The notes under the pieces are model-generated. The model was not told the DNA's origin. It saw only the letters and a list, made by a program, of their open reading frames with translations, and did not search any database. 64,000 nt of DNA, from assembly GCF_015100395.1 (NCBI RefSeq), contig NZ_AP022847.1, forward strand, positions 684,501 to 748,500. Reading direction: 5' to 3'. A program made the position numbers and the translations under genes. How positions within the stretch are numbered: the first letter of the stretch is position 1; each line of letters begins with the position of its first letter. Origin of the DNA: Nitrosophilus alvini (GTDB lineage Bacteria > Campylobacterota > Campylobacteria > Campylobacterales > Nitratiruptoraceae). Of this stretch, positions 26,629 through 35,142 are shown in pieces.

Positions 26629-28678
26629 GTTTTTAATGATAACAGCTATCGTTTTATTGAATAGCAGGTTTGTATATGCGGAGGAGCCGGACAAAATATT
26701 GACACAAATAAGCGGCGAACTTGAAAAATATAAAGAGGTTGCTACAAAGACAAAAGAGAATATCCACTATCAGCCCTTTATTATATCAGTTTATGAGGGA
26801 AAGGAACTTGAAAAACTGGGTATTACAAATCTAAAAGAGGCTCTCGAACTTGTTCCCGGTGTGGATATGGCAACAGATAATATCGATAACAAAACACCTA
26901 TCTTTAGAGGCTCCAATCCTTTCGCATACGGTCAGTCGAAACTTATAATAGACGGTGTTGTTGTAAACGATCTGATGTATGACGGATACTCCAACTATCT
27001 ATATATGCCGATAGAAGTTATCAAAAGGATAGAGGTAGTCAGAGGACCGGGAAGTAAAACGGATGGAGTTAATGCATATGCAGGGTCTATAAATGTCATA
27101 ACATATGCGGAAGAGTTTAAACAGTTGAAAAACAAAGACACACTATTTATAAAGGCTGGGTCATATAATTACAAAGCGGCTGGATTTGTAAAAAACTATA
27201 AAAAAGGGGATCTTAAAATATATACAGATTTTTACTATCAAAAAGATAATAAAAAGTTGCCTATAGGCTATGATGGGTTGAGTCAAGGTATTTTTGGTGA
27301 TATTAATAAAAAACTTTCAAGGTCAGGCAAAGCTCCTTTGTGGCTTAGAAACTACTCTCTTGGTATTACTGCAAAGTATCATGATTTTACTCTTAAAGCG
27401 AGAACGCTTTACTATAAGCATGGAAGTGCATACGGTATAAACGCCATTTTGCCGGAAGATGAAGATTTTATGAAATTTCCAAGTAATTATATGGAGATTT
27501 CCTATGATAAAAAAAGAAAGAATATTGAAACAGTTTTAAAAGCAGGCATTAAATTTGATAGTTTCTATAGTCAGTCAAAACTTGCTCCTGATGGTTTTGT
27601 GCTTCCCAGTCTTTCTAATCCCTCCATACCAGTGCCTTACCCAAATGGCTTTTATGGTATACATGAAGCTAAACAGAGAACCTTTTATCATTCCAGCTTT
27701 TTGAAATATACTGGCATAGATAAGCATAAATTGACGTTCGGTTACTATCTGTCAAAAGAGGAGACCTACAAGGTAGTCACTAAAACTACTGACAGAGATA
27801 CCGGCACAGGTCTTGTGGACTATAGCGACTCCTATCCTTTTTTCGATGAGGATGCAAAAAGATATACCTATATCATCTCTTTTCAGGATAAATACGACTA
27901 CAGTGATAAACTGAGTCTTTCGTACGGTCTCAACTATGAAAACAACACACATATAAAAGGGCAGCTAAATCCCAGAGTATCTTTTGTCTATCTAAAAGAT
28001 AGCGAAAACATCTTCAAAGCTATGTATAGCCGGTCTCACAGAAACCCCTCATGGCAGGAGTTATATACGAAAAATAATCGTGCAAGAAGAGGAAATCCGG
28101 ATCTAAAACCGGAGATAGTTCACGCTTTTGAGACCGCATATATAAAAAAGTTTTCTGCTGACAGTTATATGCAGGCAAATCTTTTCTATCTCATAAACAA
28201 AGACCAGATAAACAAGGCAAACGCCGAAAACGAATATCGAAATGCTATGGATACAGATATCTATGGTCTTGAACTTGAATATAAGGGGAACATAACACAC
28301 AAAGATCTTATATATATGACATATTCCTATGTGGACGGTAAAGATAATGAAGATCACCATCTGGCCAATGTCGCAAAGCATATGATAAAGGGATACTATC
28401 TCTACAACATCACAAGCAAAGTTGCATGGAGTCTGACGGGAAAATATGTGGGCTCCAAAGAGCGGGTATATTATGATAACAGAGATGAACTTGATCCATA
28501 TTATTGCTTCGATACGTCACTGAGGTACAGAAACTACAAAAAAAAGTATACTTTGCAGTTTTCTGTAAAAAATATGTTTAATAACAGCATAAAATACCCT
28601 TCTGAGCCGTATACGTATTATGATGATTATCCGCAGGAAGGAAGAAACTATATGTTTACATTTAAGAAAGAGTTTTAG
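26612..28678 (+). CDS. TonB-dependent outer-membrane receptor
   Basis: 688 residues. A signal peptide ends near VYAEEPDK, then the plug domain contains LKEALELVPGVDM (about 74-86), FRGSNPFAYGQSKLIIDGV (about 99-117) and IEVVRGPGSKTDGVNAYAG (about 138-156). The remaining 500 residues are a beta-barrel ending in aromatic Phe, with SHRNPSWQELY and NPDLKPEIVHAFE typical of FecA/BtuB-like barrels. It imports a siderophore, cobalamin or other ligand driven by TonB, encoded at 31149. The ligand may be related to the product of the acyltransferase just upstream, which is speculation. Confidence 0.93.
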   Translation: MCSKFKFLMITAIVLLNSRFVYAEEPDKILTQISGELEKYKEVATKTKENIHYQPFIISVYEGKELEKLGITNLKEALELVPGVDMATDNIDNKTPIFRGSNPFAYGQSKLIIDGVVVNDLMYDGYSNYLYMPIEVIKRIEVVRGPGSKTDGVNAYAGSINVITYAEEFKQLKNKDTLFIKAGSYNYKAAGFVKNYKKGDLKIYTDFYYQKDNKKLPIGYDGLSQGIFGDINKKLSRSGKAPLWLRNYSLGITAKYHDFTLKARTLYYKHGSAYGINAILPEDEDFMKFPSNYMEISYDKKRKNIETVLKAGIKFDSFYSQSKLAPDGFVLPSLSNPSIPVPYPNGFYGIHEAKQRTFYHSSFLKYTGIDKHKLTFGYYLSKEETYKVVTKTTDRDTGTGLVDYSDSYPFFDEDAKRYTYIISFQDKYDYSDKLSLSYGLNYENNTHIKGQLNPRVSFVYLKDSENIFKAMYSRSHRNPSWQELYTKNNRARRGNPDLKPEIVHAFETAYIKKFSADSYMQANLFYLINKDQINKANAENEYRNAMDTDIYGLELEYKGNITHKDLIYMTYSYVDGKDNEDHHLANVAKHMIKGYYLYNITSKVAWSLTGKYVGSKERVYYDNRDELDPYYCFDTSLRYRNYKKKYTLQFSVKNMFNNSIKYPSEPYTYYDDYPQEGRNYMFTFKKEF

Positions 28679-28680
28679 AT

Positions 28681-29223
28681 ATGAGAAAAGCAGTCCTAAT
28701 ATTGTTACTGTTTAAAATTTTTCTTTTTGGATACAACTATAATGAACTATTGTTAAAAGCTCAGGCTTCGCTGTTTCCTAAACTGCTGCTTCTTGATAAA
28801 AAATTGAATGAAAAACTTGTGAACGGGAGTATAGTCTATACTATAGTCTATAATGAAAATGACGAATACACCGCTCTTGAAGTAAGAAATATGATAGTAA
28901 AATACCATGACCATCAACTTGGAAATTACAACTTTTCTATCAATATGGTAAAATATTCCGAAATATCCTATGATTTCGATTCAACTGCGGTTTATGCTCT
29001 GAATTCCGCAGAAGAGGATATGAGCAGACTGGGATATATTGTATTGTCAAAAGGTATAATATCTTTTGCTTATGATATCAAAAATCTCAAATATGGATTT
29101 CTATTTTCATTAATGATAGAAAATACCACTGTTATTTATATGAATAAAAATACATTGAAACTCTACAAAACAGACTTTATTGACGAACTTTATCATTTAG
29201 TCAGGTTGGTTGATGCAAAATAG
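28681..29223 (+). CDS. YfiR-like periplasmic protein (DUF4154-like)
   Basis: 180 residues with a signal peptide (about 1-17). The C-terminal third, SRLGYIVLSKGIISFAYDIK and the segment with MNKNTLKLYKTDFIDEL, resembles the end of YfiR-family proteins, periplasmic repressors of membrane diguanylate cyclases. The match is weak by eye, but the gene lies 2 bases after the receptor and overlaps a HAMP-GGDEF gene, the exact context of YfiR-YfiN. No cysteines for the YfiR disulfides are visible, which is unlike P. aeruginosa YfiR. Call is tentative. Confidence 0.45.
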   Translation: MRKAVLILLLFKIFLFGYNYNELLLKAQASLFPKLLLLDKKLNEKLVNGSIVYTIVYNENDEYTALEVRNMIVKYHDHQLGNYNFSINMVKYSEISYDFDSTAVYALNSAEEDMSRLGYIVLSKGIISFAYDIKNLKYGFLFSLMIENTTVIYMNKNTLKLYKTDFIDELYHLVRLVDAK

Positions 29224-29932
29224 ATATAATAAAAGTCTTTCGGGAAAAATTATATTTTCTACTGCACTTATGTCCGTCCTTATTCTTTTTATAATCTTTT
29301 TTGTATTTGAAAAAATCAGCAAAACCGCATTAATGGATGTTGAAAAGGAGAAAGCCAATCTTATAGCACAGACAGTCGAGCCTTTTATAGCACTTGATAT
29401 CTATCTTGATCTGGATGGAAAAATAGATCAGATAGTAAAGCAGTTGATACAAAACCCCAATATCTTAGCAGTAAGGATTTTTAAAAAAGGGAAAATTTTA
29501 AAAGAAGCGAAATCAAGCAGATATAAAAACAACTGGGCTAACTCTTTTTTGATTGTCAGAGATATACACAAACCCAATACGGGAGAAAAAATAGGAAAAT
29601 TAGAGATACTCTACTCAAGTACTCACTACAATGAACTTGTTAGTAAATATACATATGTTATTCTTGGCTTAAGCGGTATTCTTGCTTTTATTTTTATACT
29701 TTTTAGTATGCAGGTTCAAAAATATCTCTATCCTCTAAGAGATATAGCTACAAGACTTAAAAACTACTCACCTAAAAAAGGTATTATAAAACTGCCGTAT
29801 GAAAACGAGAACAATGAAATCGGTCTGATCTCAAATACTGTCAACGAGATGCAAAAAAGAATAGATGAGTATTCAAAGCTTCAAAAAAGAGTAAATAAAA
29901 CACTTGAAGAAAAAGTAAAAGAGAAAACATAA
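29213..29932 (+). CDS. Sensor part of an interrupted HAMP-GGDEF-EAL protein
   Basis: 239 residues from ATG 29213 (the TTG one codon earlier lies inside the previous gene). Membrane spans at about 14-34 and 146-166 enclose a periplasmic region of about 110 residues like the CHASE8 domain of YfiN, then a HAMP domain (about 167-220) and the start of a coiled coil ending KVKEKT. A TAA at 29930-29932 stops it. The same frame continues at once with ELRNQLYTDSLTLLPNR, the normal start of a GGDEF domain, so the protein should run on to 31159. On its own this piece has no output domain. Confidence 0.7.
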   Translation: MQNRYNKSLSGKIIFSTALMSVLILFIIFFVFEKISKTALMDVEKEKANLIAQTVEPFIALDIYLDLDGKIDQIVKQLIQNPNILAVRIFKKGKILKEAKSSRYKNNWANSFLIVRDIHKPNTGEKIGKLEILYSSTHYNELVSKYTYVILGLSGILAFIFILFSMQVQKYLYPLRDIATRLKNYSPKKGIIKLPYENENNEIGLISNTVNEMQKRIDEYSKLQKRVNKTLEEKVKEKT

Positions 29933-29992
29933 GAACTTAGAAATCAGCTTTATACAGACTCACTGACACTGCTTCCGAATAGATTTAGTCTT

Positions 29993-31159
29993 ATGAATGA
30001 TATCGATGAAGAGAGTGAAGAGATACTTTTGATAATAAATATAGACGATTTTAGAGAGATTAACGATTTCTACGGTCAAATTGCGGGCGATAAGGTTTTA
30101 AAAGGTTTCGCAAACAGACTAAAAGTTATAATTAAAGATAAAAATATAGATATCTACCGCCTTTCGGGAGATGAATTTGCACTCTATATACATACTCCTA
30201 TGACAAAAAACGATCTTTCTCACTATATAAACTCATTGATCGATCATATTGAAAAGATGATTTTTTATCATGAGGACAATGAAATTTCTATACGAGTGAC
30301 TATAGGCGCTACGCTTGATATGGAATCTGCTCTTGAAAAAGCTGATATTGCGTTAAAACACGCTAGAAAAACCAGAAAGCATTTTATGATTTATGACGAA
30401 AATCTAAAGATAGAGAAACAGTACAAAGAGAATATGGAATGGGTCAAAAAAATAAAAAAAGCAATAAATTATGATAGAGTGGTTCCTTATTTTCAACCTA
30501 TTTTCGATAACAGAACAGGGAGTGCGGTCAGCTTTGAGTGTTTAATGAGAATGACTGATGAGAATTATGATCTATATCTACCTGGTGATTTTCTTGAAAT
30601 AGCAAAAAAAAGTAGACTCTATTCGGAGCTTACCAAAAAAATGGTGACAAAATGTTGCGAACATTTTCAAAATATCGATTGTAAATTTTCTATAAATTTG
30701 TCGGTAGATGATATCTTAAATGAAGAAGTGGTTTGGTATATAAAAGATGAGATAAAAAAATATAAAGTAGAAGATAAAATAGTTTTTGAGATTGTAGAAT
30801 CAGAAGGTATAGAAGAGTATGAAGAGATTGCAAAGTTTATATCCGATATGAAAAAGATGGGATGTAAAATTGCGGTGGATGACTTTGGTACCGGATATTC
30901 AAATTTTGAACATCTCTTAAAACTGCAAATAGACTACATAAAGATTGATGCCTCTTTGATAAAAAACCTTGAACATGATAAAAATGCTGAGATTATCGTT
31001 AAAACGATTGTAGATTTCGCAAACAGACTCGGTATAGGAACAGTTGCTGAGTTTGTAAGTTCGGATAAAATTCTTGCCAAAGTGAAAAAGCTTGGAATAG
31101 GATATTCTCAGGGATTTTTTCTTGGAAAACCGGCACCTGATACTGTAATTATTGAATAA
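29993..31159 (+). CDS. GGDEF-EAL output part of the interrupted c-di-GMP protein
   Basis: 388 residues from the first ATG after the break. The GGDEF domain (about 1-140) has SGDEF in place of GGDEF in [11 protein letters not shown], still with the catalytic acidic residues. The EAL domain (about 150-385) has ECL for EAL but keeps the metal and catalytic residues in [27 protein letters not shown] and IKIDASLI, with [10 protein letters not shown] near the end. It could therefore be an active c-di-GMP phosphodiesterase if made. Its last 11 bases overlap the facing tonB gene. Confidence 0.7.
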   Translation: MNDIDEESEEILLIINIDDFREINDFYGQIAGDKVLKGFANRLKVIIKDKNIDIYRLSGDEFALYIHTPMTKNDLSHYINSLIDHIEKMIFYHEDNEISIRVTIGATLDMESALEKADIALKHARKTRKHFMIYDENLKIEKQYKENMEWVKKIKKAINYDRVVPYFQPIFDNRTGSAVSFECLMRMTDENYDLYLPGDFLEIAKKSRLYSELTKKMVTKCCEHFQNIDCKFSINLSVDDILNEEVVWYIKDEIKKYKVEDKIVFEIVESEGIEEYEEIAKFISDMKKMGCKIAVDDFGTGYSNFEHLLKLQIDYIKIDASLIKNLEHDKNAEIIVKTIVDFANRLGIGTVAEFVSSDKILAKVKKLGIGYSQGFFLGKPAPDTVIIE

Positions 31160-32054
31160 GTTTATACTGAACGTATATTTTGATTTTTGTTGTTTCCCGC
31201 GGTCTCGGATAGTCTTTATATGCTGTCTCAATCGTTTCTATAGAGTTTTTATCGAGTATGGTGTAGTCTGAGCTTTTTATAACTTTCAGACCGCTTATAT
31301 CCCCGTTTGGATGGAGATAAAATTCAACTATACAGACTCCTTGTTGTCCTGTTCTGGCGGCAATTACAGGATATCCTCTTTGACTGAGATAGCGTTGTGT
31401 TATCTCTCCTATTTTGTCCAGATTTTCTCTGATAAACTCTTTTTGTCCTTTTGTAAAGGTATCGAAATCATCCTTATATAGTTTTCTATATTTTTCATCT
31501 TCAATTGATTTGCTTATATCTGTAAGTGAGGGAAGTTTTTTTAGTGAAGATGAGAGAGGAGATGCTTGTGTCGGTGTTGGTGTGGATTTAGGCTTGGGCT
31601 CAGGCTTAGACTCAGGCTTAGACTCAGGTTTGGGTTCAGGCTCTAATTCGGGCTCAGGTGTTTGTACCGGTGCAGGGGTGGGCTTAGGTTTTGGTTTGGA
31701 TTTGGGTTCAGGTTTTGGCAGGGGACTTGGTTTAGGCTTAGGCTTAGGTTTAGGTTTAGGTTTTGGCTTAGATTTTGGCTTAGATTTTGGCTTTGGCTTT
31801 GGTTTTGGTGCCTCTTTCTTTACTATCTTGGGTTTTGGTTTAGGTTTGGTCCTTGGAGTAGGTTTTATAGGCACGTTCTTTATCTGTTCCGTTTTTTGTT
31901 GTTGGTTAAAGCTTGATAGATTTAAAGATATGCTCTTTCTCTCTTTTGCTTTTAAAGAGGGTATTTCAGGTGTCTTTATTTCGTAATAAAAGAGTAAAAG
32001 TACAATAGAATGAATTATAAATGATATAAAAAAAGCTTGCCTTTTTCTTGACAT
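31149..32054 (-). CDS. tonB: TonB energy-transducing protein
   Basis: 301 residues. One N-terminal membrane span (about 8-24) with the SxxxH-type histidine in [10 protein letters not shown], then a very long Pro-Lys/Glu-Pro spacer (about 60-165) to cross the periplasm, and a C-terminal TonB domain with [19 protein letters not shown] and [17 protein letters not shown]. It passes proton-motive force from ExbBD to outer-membrane receptors such as the one at 26612. ExbB and ExbD are not in the window. The spacer DNA is made of GGCTTA/GGTTTA hexamers. Confidence 0.93.
   Translation of the reverse strand: MSRKRQAFFISFIIHSIVLLLFYYEIKTPEIPSLKAKERKSISLNLSSFNQQQKTEQIKNVPIKPTPRTKPKPKPKIVKKEAPKPKPKPKSKPKSKPKPKPKPKPKPKPSPLPKPEPKSKPKPKPTPAPVQTPEPELEPEPKPESKPESKPEPKPKSTPTPTQASPLSSSLKKLPSLTDISKSIEDEKYRKLYKDDFDTFTKGQKEFIRENLDKIGEITQRYLSQRGYPVIAARTGQQGVCIVEFYLHPNGDISGLKVIKSSDYTILDKNSIETIETAYKDYPRPRETTKIKIYVQYKLIQ
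31590..31855 (-). repeat. Hexameric repeat tract encoding the TonB Pro-Lys/Glu-Pro spacer
   Basis: The plus strand shows runs of GGCTTA, GGTTTA and GATTTT hexamers; on the coding strand these are Lys-Pro, Ser-Lys-Pro and Glu-Pro repeats. All length changes by one unit keep the frame, so the spacer can grow or shrink by slippage. The antisense reading frames are open only because of this repeat. Confidence 0.75.
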
Positions 32055-32194
32055 TGTCCGCCTATAAAATTTAGTTATATAAGTAATTGGTGTTTGGTAT
32101 ATTAAAATAGAGATTATATAGTTTTAATATCTATTAATCAATATTTTTGTAATATTCAGTAAGTTTTTTGGTATTAAATCAAAGAGAGGTGAAT

Positions 32195-33481
32195 ATGAAA
32201 ATCCAAAATAGTATCAAAGCTTTTGAAGAAGCTCAAAAGTATATACCGGGTGGAGTCGATTCTCCTGTAAGGGCGTTTAAAAGCGTGGGAGGTACGCCAG
32301 TTTTTATAGAAAAAGGTGAAGGTGCATATCTGTACGATATCGATTCCAACAGATATATAGACTATGTGCAAAGCTGGGGGCCGTTGATTTTTGGACATGC
32401 AGATGAAAAGACACTTGAAGCGGTTACGGAAACTGCAAAAAAGGGCCTTAGCTTTGGTGCTCCTACCCTTTTGGAAACAGAGCTGGCAAAAGAGATAACA
32501 GATCTTTTTGACACTGTTGATAAGGTTAGGTTTGTAAATAGTGGAACAGAAGCGGTTATGAGTGCAATCAGGCTGGCAAGAGGATATACAGGACGTGATG
32601 ATATTGTTAAATTTGAAGGGTGCTATCACGGCCATAGCGACTCACTGCTCGTTCAGGCGGGAAGCGGTGCCGCTACTTTTGGAAATCCAAGCTCTCCCGG
32701 AGTTCCGGCTGACTTTACAAAGCATACTCTGCTGGCAAGATACAATGATATAGAAAGTGTAAAAAAGTGTTTCGAGTCAAGCAGTGAAATAGCATGTGTT
32801 ATCTTAGAGCCTATTGCAGGAAATATGGGGCTTGTACCTGCTGATGAAGAGTTTTTGAAGGAACTTAGATCTCTTTGTGATGAAAACGGTACACTATTGA
32901 TTTTCGACGAGGTTATGAGCGGATTTAGAGCAAGTCTGAAAGGTGCGCAGGGGCTTACTGATGTAAAGCCTGATCTTGTAACACTTGGAAAAGTCATAGG
33001 CGGTGGAATGCCGGTAGGAGCTTTTGGAGGAAGAGAAGAGATAATGAACAGCCTGTCTCCTGAAGGCCCTGTTTATCAGGCAGGAACTCTAAGCGGAAAT
33101 CCGGTTGCAATGGCTGCGGGGCTTTCTACTATCAAACGCCTTAAAGAAAATCCTGATATATATGAAGTTTTAGAAAACCGTGCCAAAAAACTTGTGGGGG
33201 GTATGAAAGAAGCAGCCGAGAAATGCGGCATAGCTCTGCAGATAGATGTAAGAGGAAGTATGTTTGGATTTTTCTTCAATGAAAATCCTGTAAAAAATTT
33301 TGACGATGCATTAAAATCAGATACTGAGCTTTTCGCAAAATTTCATGCAGCGATGATAGAAAGAGGTGTTTATTTTGCCTGCAGTCAGTTTGAAGCAGGA
33401 TTTATCTGTACTGAAACGACAGATGAGCTTATAGATGAAACTATAGAAAAAGCGAAAGAGGTATTCGGTATCATTAAGTAG
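32195..33481 (+). CDS. hemL: Glutamate-1-semialdehyde 2,1-aminomutase
   Basis: 428 residues from ATG 32195, which has AGAGAGGTGA just upstream; the TTG nine codons earlier has no ribosome site. The PLP-dependent enzyme makes 5-aminolevulinate for haem. N-terminal [40 protein letters not shown] and the PLP lysine in [17 protein letters not shown] are all present. hemH at 44770 serves the last step of the same pathway. A GTG-hexamer tract begins at the first base after the stop. AtpZ-like gene follows, as in C. jejuni. Confidence 0.96.
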   Translation: MKIQNSIKAFEEAQKYIPGGVDSPVRAFKSVGGTPVFIEKGEGAYLYDIDSNRYIDYVQSWGPLIFGHADEKTLEAVTETAKKGLSFGAPTLLETELAKEITDLFDTVDKVRFVNSGTEAVMSAIRLARGYTGRDDIVKFEGCYHGHSDSLLVQAGSGAATFGNPSSPGVPADFTKHTLLARYNDIESVKKCFESSSEIACVILEPIAGNMGLVPADEEFLKELRSLCDENGTLLIFDEVMSGFRASLKGAQGLTDVKPDLVTLGKVIGGGMPVGAFGGREEIMNSLSPEGPVYQAGTLSGNPVAMAAGLSTIKRLKENPDIYEVLENRAKKLVGGMKEAAEKCGIALQIDVRGSMFGFFFNENPVKNFDDALKSDTELFAKFHAAMIERGVYFACSQFEAGFICTETTDELIDETIEKAKEVFGIIK

Positions 33482-33578
33482 TGTGAGTGTAGGTGTGAGT
33501 GTGGGTGTTGATGTTCTCTTGCTAACACTAATACTAACACAAACACCAACACCAACACTAACACTAGCACCAACGTTG
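33481..33578 (+). repeat. Intergenic repeat, copy E: GTG hexamers facing CACTAA hexamers
   Basis: GTG-type hexamers (33481-33513) start at the last base of the hemL stop and are followed after a short spacer by CAC/AAC hexamers (about 33521-33573). The two arms are partly complementary, so the transcript could fold into a long imperfect hairpin between hemL and the AtpZ-like gene. No heptamer part is present. Confidence 0.8.
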
Positions 33579-33588
33579 AGGAAAAAAG

Positions 33589-33897
33589 ATGGGTAAGCAG
33601 CCAAAATACAGAAAGATAATTGAAGGTGCCGAGGCATTGTCTCTGGGTGTCTCTATTGTTGTAGCTATACTTATAGGGGTAGGGATTGGAATATGGATGA
33701 AAAACTTATTTGGATATTCATGGCTTTTGTGGTTGGGAGTTTTCTGGGGGGTAGCTGCAGCCGGTTTGAATATCTACAAAGCATACCAGAAACAGAAAAA
33801 AGAGCTTGATGAGCTTAAAAACGATCCAAAATACAAAAACTATATCGACAAAAGCGATGAGACCGATTTTGAAGGACAGGATGTTTATGAGAAATAG
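33589..33897 (+). CDS. AtpZ/AtpI-family small membrane protein
   Basis: 102 residues with two membrane helices: EGAEALSLGVSIVVAILIGVG (about 12-32) and LLWLGVFWGVAAAGLNIY (about 45-62), then a charged tail. The Gly-rich first helix and NIYKAYQ match AtpZ/AtpI proteins that help F1Fo ATP synthase c-ring assembly or Mg2+/Ca2+ handling. No atp operon is adjacent. It follows hemL across repeat E and precedes another membrane protein by 9 bases. Confidence 0.75.
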   Translation: MGKQPKYRKIIEGAEALSLGVSIVVAILIGVGIGIWMKNLFGYSWLLWLGVFWGVAAAGLNIYKAYQKQKKELDELKNDPKYKNYIDKSDETDFEGQDVYEK

Positions 33898-33906
33898 GCA
33901 GAATTG

Positions 33907-34449
33907 ATGAAAATATTTTTTAAGGTTCTTTTGGTTATTGATTTTATGGTAATTATATTTTGTCTGATAAATAATAATTTTATATGGATGCTGAATACTC
34001 AGGTTGCTCTTTTGGGTTCATTGGCTGTCTCGTTTGGAACATATATAAGTTACAAAAAAGTGGTGGAAGAGAAATCTAAGGAGCATATTGTAGCAGATAA
34101 CAGAGATGTTTTGGAAAAGATAGAAGACCCATATTTTGTTTATGATGAAGAGAGCGAGAGTGAAGGAATTGACGAAAAAACTTTTAAAGAGATAGTGGTC
34201 GAAGAGAAAAAAAAGCTTAAGAGCCCAAAAACTGCTCTAAAAAACTTTGTTTTGACTTCAAAAGGATTTTTATCTATATATAGAATCGCAGCGTATGCTT
34301 TTTTAGCTGTAACTTTGCTTATGCTGATAGACAGAAAAGTTCTTGATATATTCTCTTATCTTGTAGGGCTTTCAATAGTTCCTGTTTCTGCGTTGATAAC
34401 TTCTTTTGTTTCCGGGAAAAAAATCGGTGGGGAAAATCAGTCGTTGTAG
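33907..34449 (+). CDS. Membrane protein of unknown function
   Basis: 180 residues from ATG 33907 (the TTG before it is disfavoured). Two hydrophobic segments at the N-terminus (about 4-45), a charged middle region (about 55-110) with many Glu and Lys, and two further spans at the C-terminus (about 123-170). I do not recognise the family. It sits in an operon with the AtpZ-like gene; its 3' end overlaps the convergent gene by 13 bases. Confidence 0.65.
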   Translation: MKIFFKVLLVIDFMVIIFCLINNNFIWMLNTQVALLGSLAVSFGTYISYKKVVEEKSKEHIVADNRDVLEKIEDPYFVYDEESESEGIDEKTFKEIVVEEKKKLKSPKTALKNFVLTSKGFLSIYRIAAYAFLAVTLLMLIDRKVLDIFSYLVGLSIVPVSALITSFVSGKKIGGENQSL

Positions 34450-35129
34450 ATTATTGGTGCACTGATTGTAATGCAGTTTTTGTGTGTTTCTATATAGCCG
34501 TTTATCTCTTGAGCCAGCTCTTTTAGTTCATCAAAACTACTCTTTTTTATGTTGTCACCGCATATATCAATTGCAAAAAGGGTATATTTTTTCTGTTTAA
34601 GTTTGAGATATTCGCCGATTTTGAAATAGAGTTTTGTTTTGATCTCTTTCGAATCCAAAAAGAGTTCATATATGTGATTGAGCAGTTTTATAAAGTACTC
34701 TGTTTTTATTTTTATTTCCGGAAAAGTGGGGTCAAGGATTTTTGTAAACTTTGCATCTGTTTTTGTTGCATTGGCGCTTATACATAGATCGATTAAAGCG
34801 TATATATTTGTGATTTCTCCCACATCTTCTTCTATGTTTTCTATTTTCATGGAAGGGTATTGATATAGCTTTATACCTATATTTTCATCGTTTTCATATC
34901 CTACGCATATTCCAAAAAATTTAAATCTGCCAAATTCAAGATTTACAAATGTTGTTTTAAATCCGTATGAGGCGCTTGCGTAGCTCAGAGCGAGCTCATA
35001 TAGTACGCTTGGAGCAACCGAACCTATAAGGAACTGAGCTTCTTGGTTTAAAGAGACGACTTTCCCCTCTTTATTGAACATCAAGAAGGGATTGAAGTCG
35101 TACTCTATCCACTTTTCAAAAAAGTCCAT
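34437..35129 (-). CDS. Uncharacterised cytoplasmic protein, perhaps a degenerate sensor kinase
   Basis: 230 residues, no membrane segment. The start (NPFLMFNKEGKVVSLNQEAQFLIG) reads like a PAS domain, and the second half (YFIKLLNHIYELFLDSKEI, then YTLFAIDICGDNI) has the rhythm of a histidine-kinase ATPase domain, but the phospho-acceptor His, the N-box Asn and the Gly-rich ATP lid are missing. It lies 13 bases after rpoD in the same direction, so it may be co-transcribed. Degenerate kinase is inference only. Confidence 0.5.
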   Translation of the reverse strand: MDFFEKWIEYDFNPFLMFNKEGKVVSLNQEAQFLIGSVAPSVLYELALSYASASYGFKTTFVNLEFGRFKFFGICVGYENDENIGIKLYQYPSMKIENIEEDVGEITNIYALIDLCISANATKTDAKFTKILDPTFPEIKIKTEYFIKLLNHIYELFLDSKEIKTKLYFKIGEYLKLKQKKYTLFAIDICGDNIKKSSFDELKELAQEINGYIETHKNCITISAPIIYND

Positions 35130-35142
35130 TTCAGATCAGCTC

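Larger units (their letters stand above)
29213..31159 (+). pseudogene. Full HAMP-GGDEF-EAL gene broken by one in-frame TAA
   Basis: Frames before and after the stop are identical (both continue codon for codon), and the residue before the break lies in the usual linker KxKELxxQL, so a single AAA-to-TAA change explains it. The intact protein would be 648 residues: periplasmic sensor, HAMP, GGDEF, EAL. The rest of the frame is clean, which argues for a recent mutation, a sequencing error, phase variation by point change, or readthrough. Downstream re-initiation at ATG 29993 has no ribosome site and would lose the DxLTxLPNR part. Confidence 0.6.

Noticed and set aside
31414-31986. Plus-strand 190-codon frame rich in Gly, Leu and Ser opposite tonB
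   Set aside because: It is the complement of the Pro-Lys repeat of tonB; no ribosome site, extreme composition, and tonB has clear domains on the other strand.
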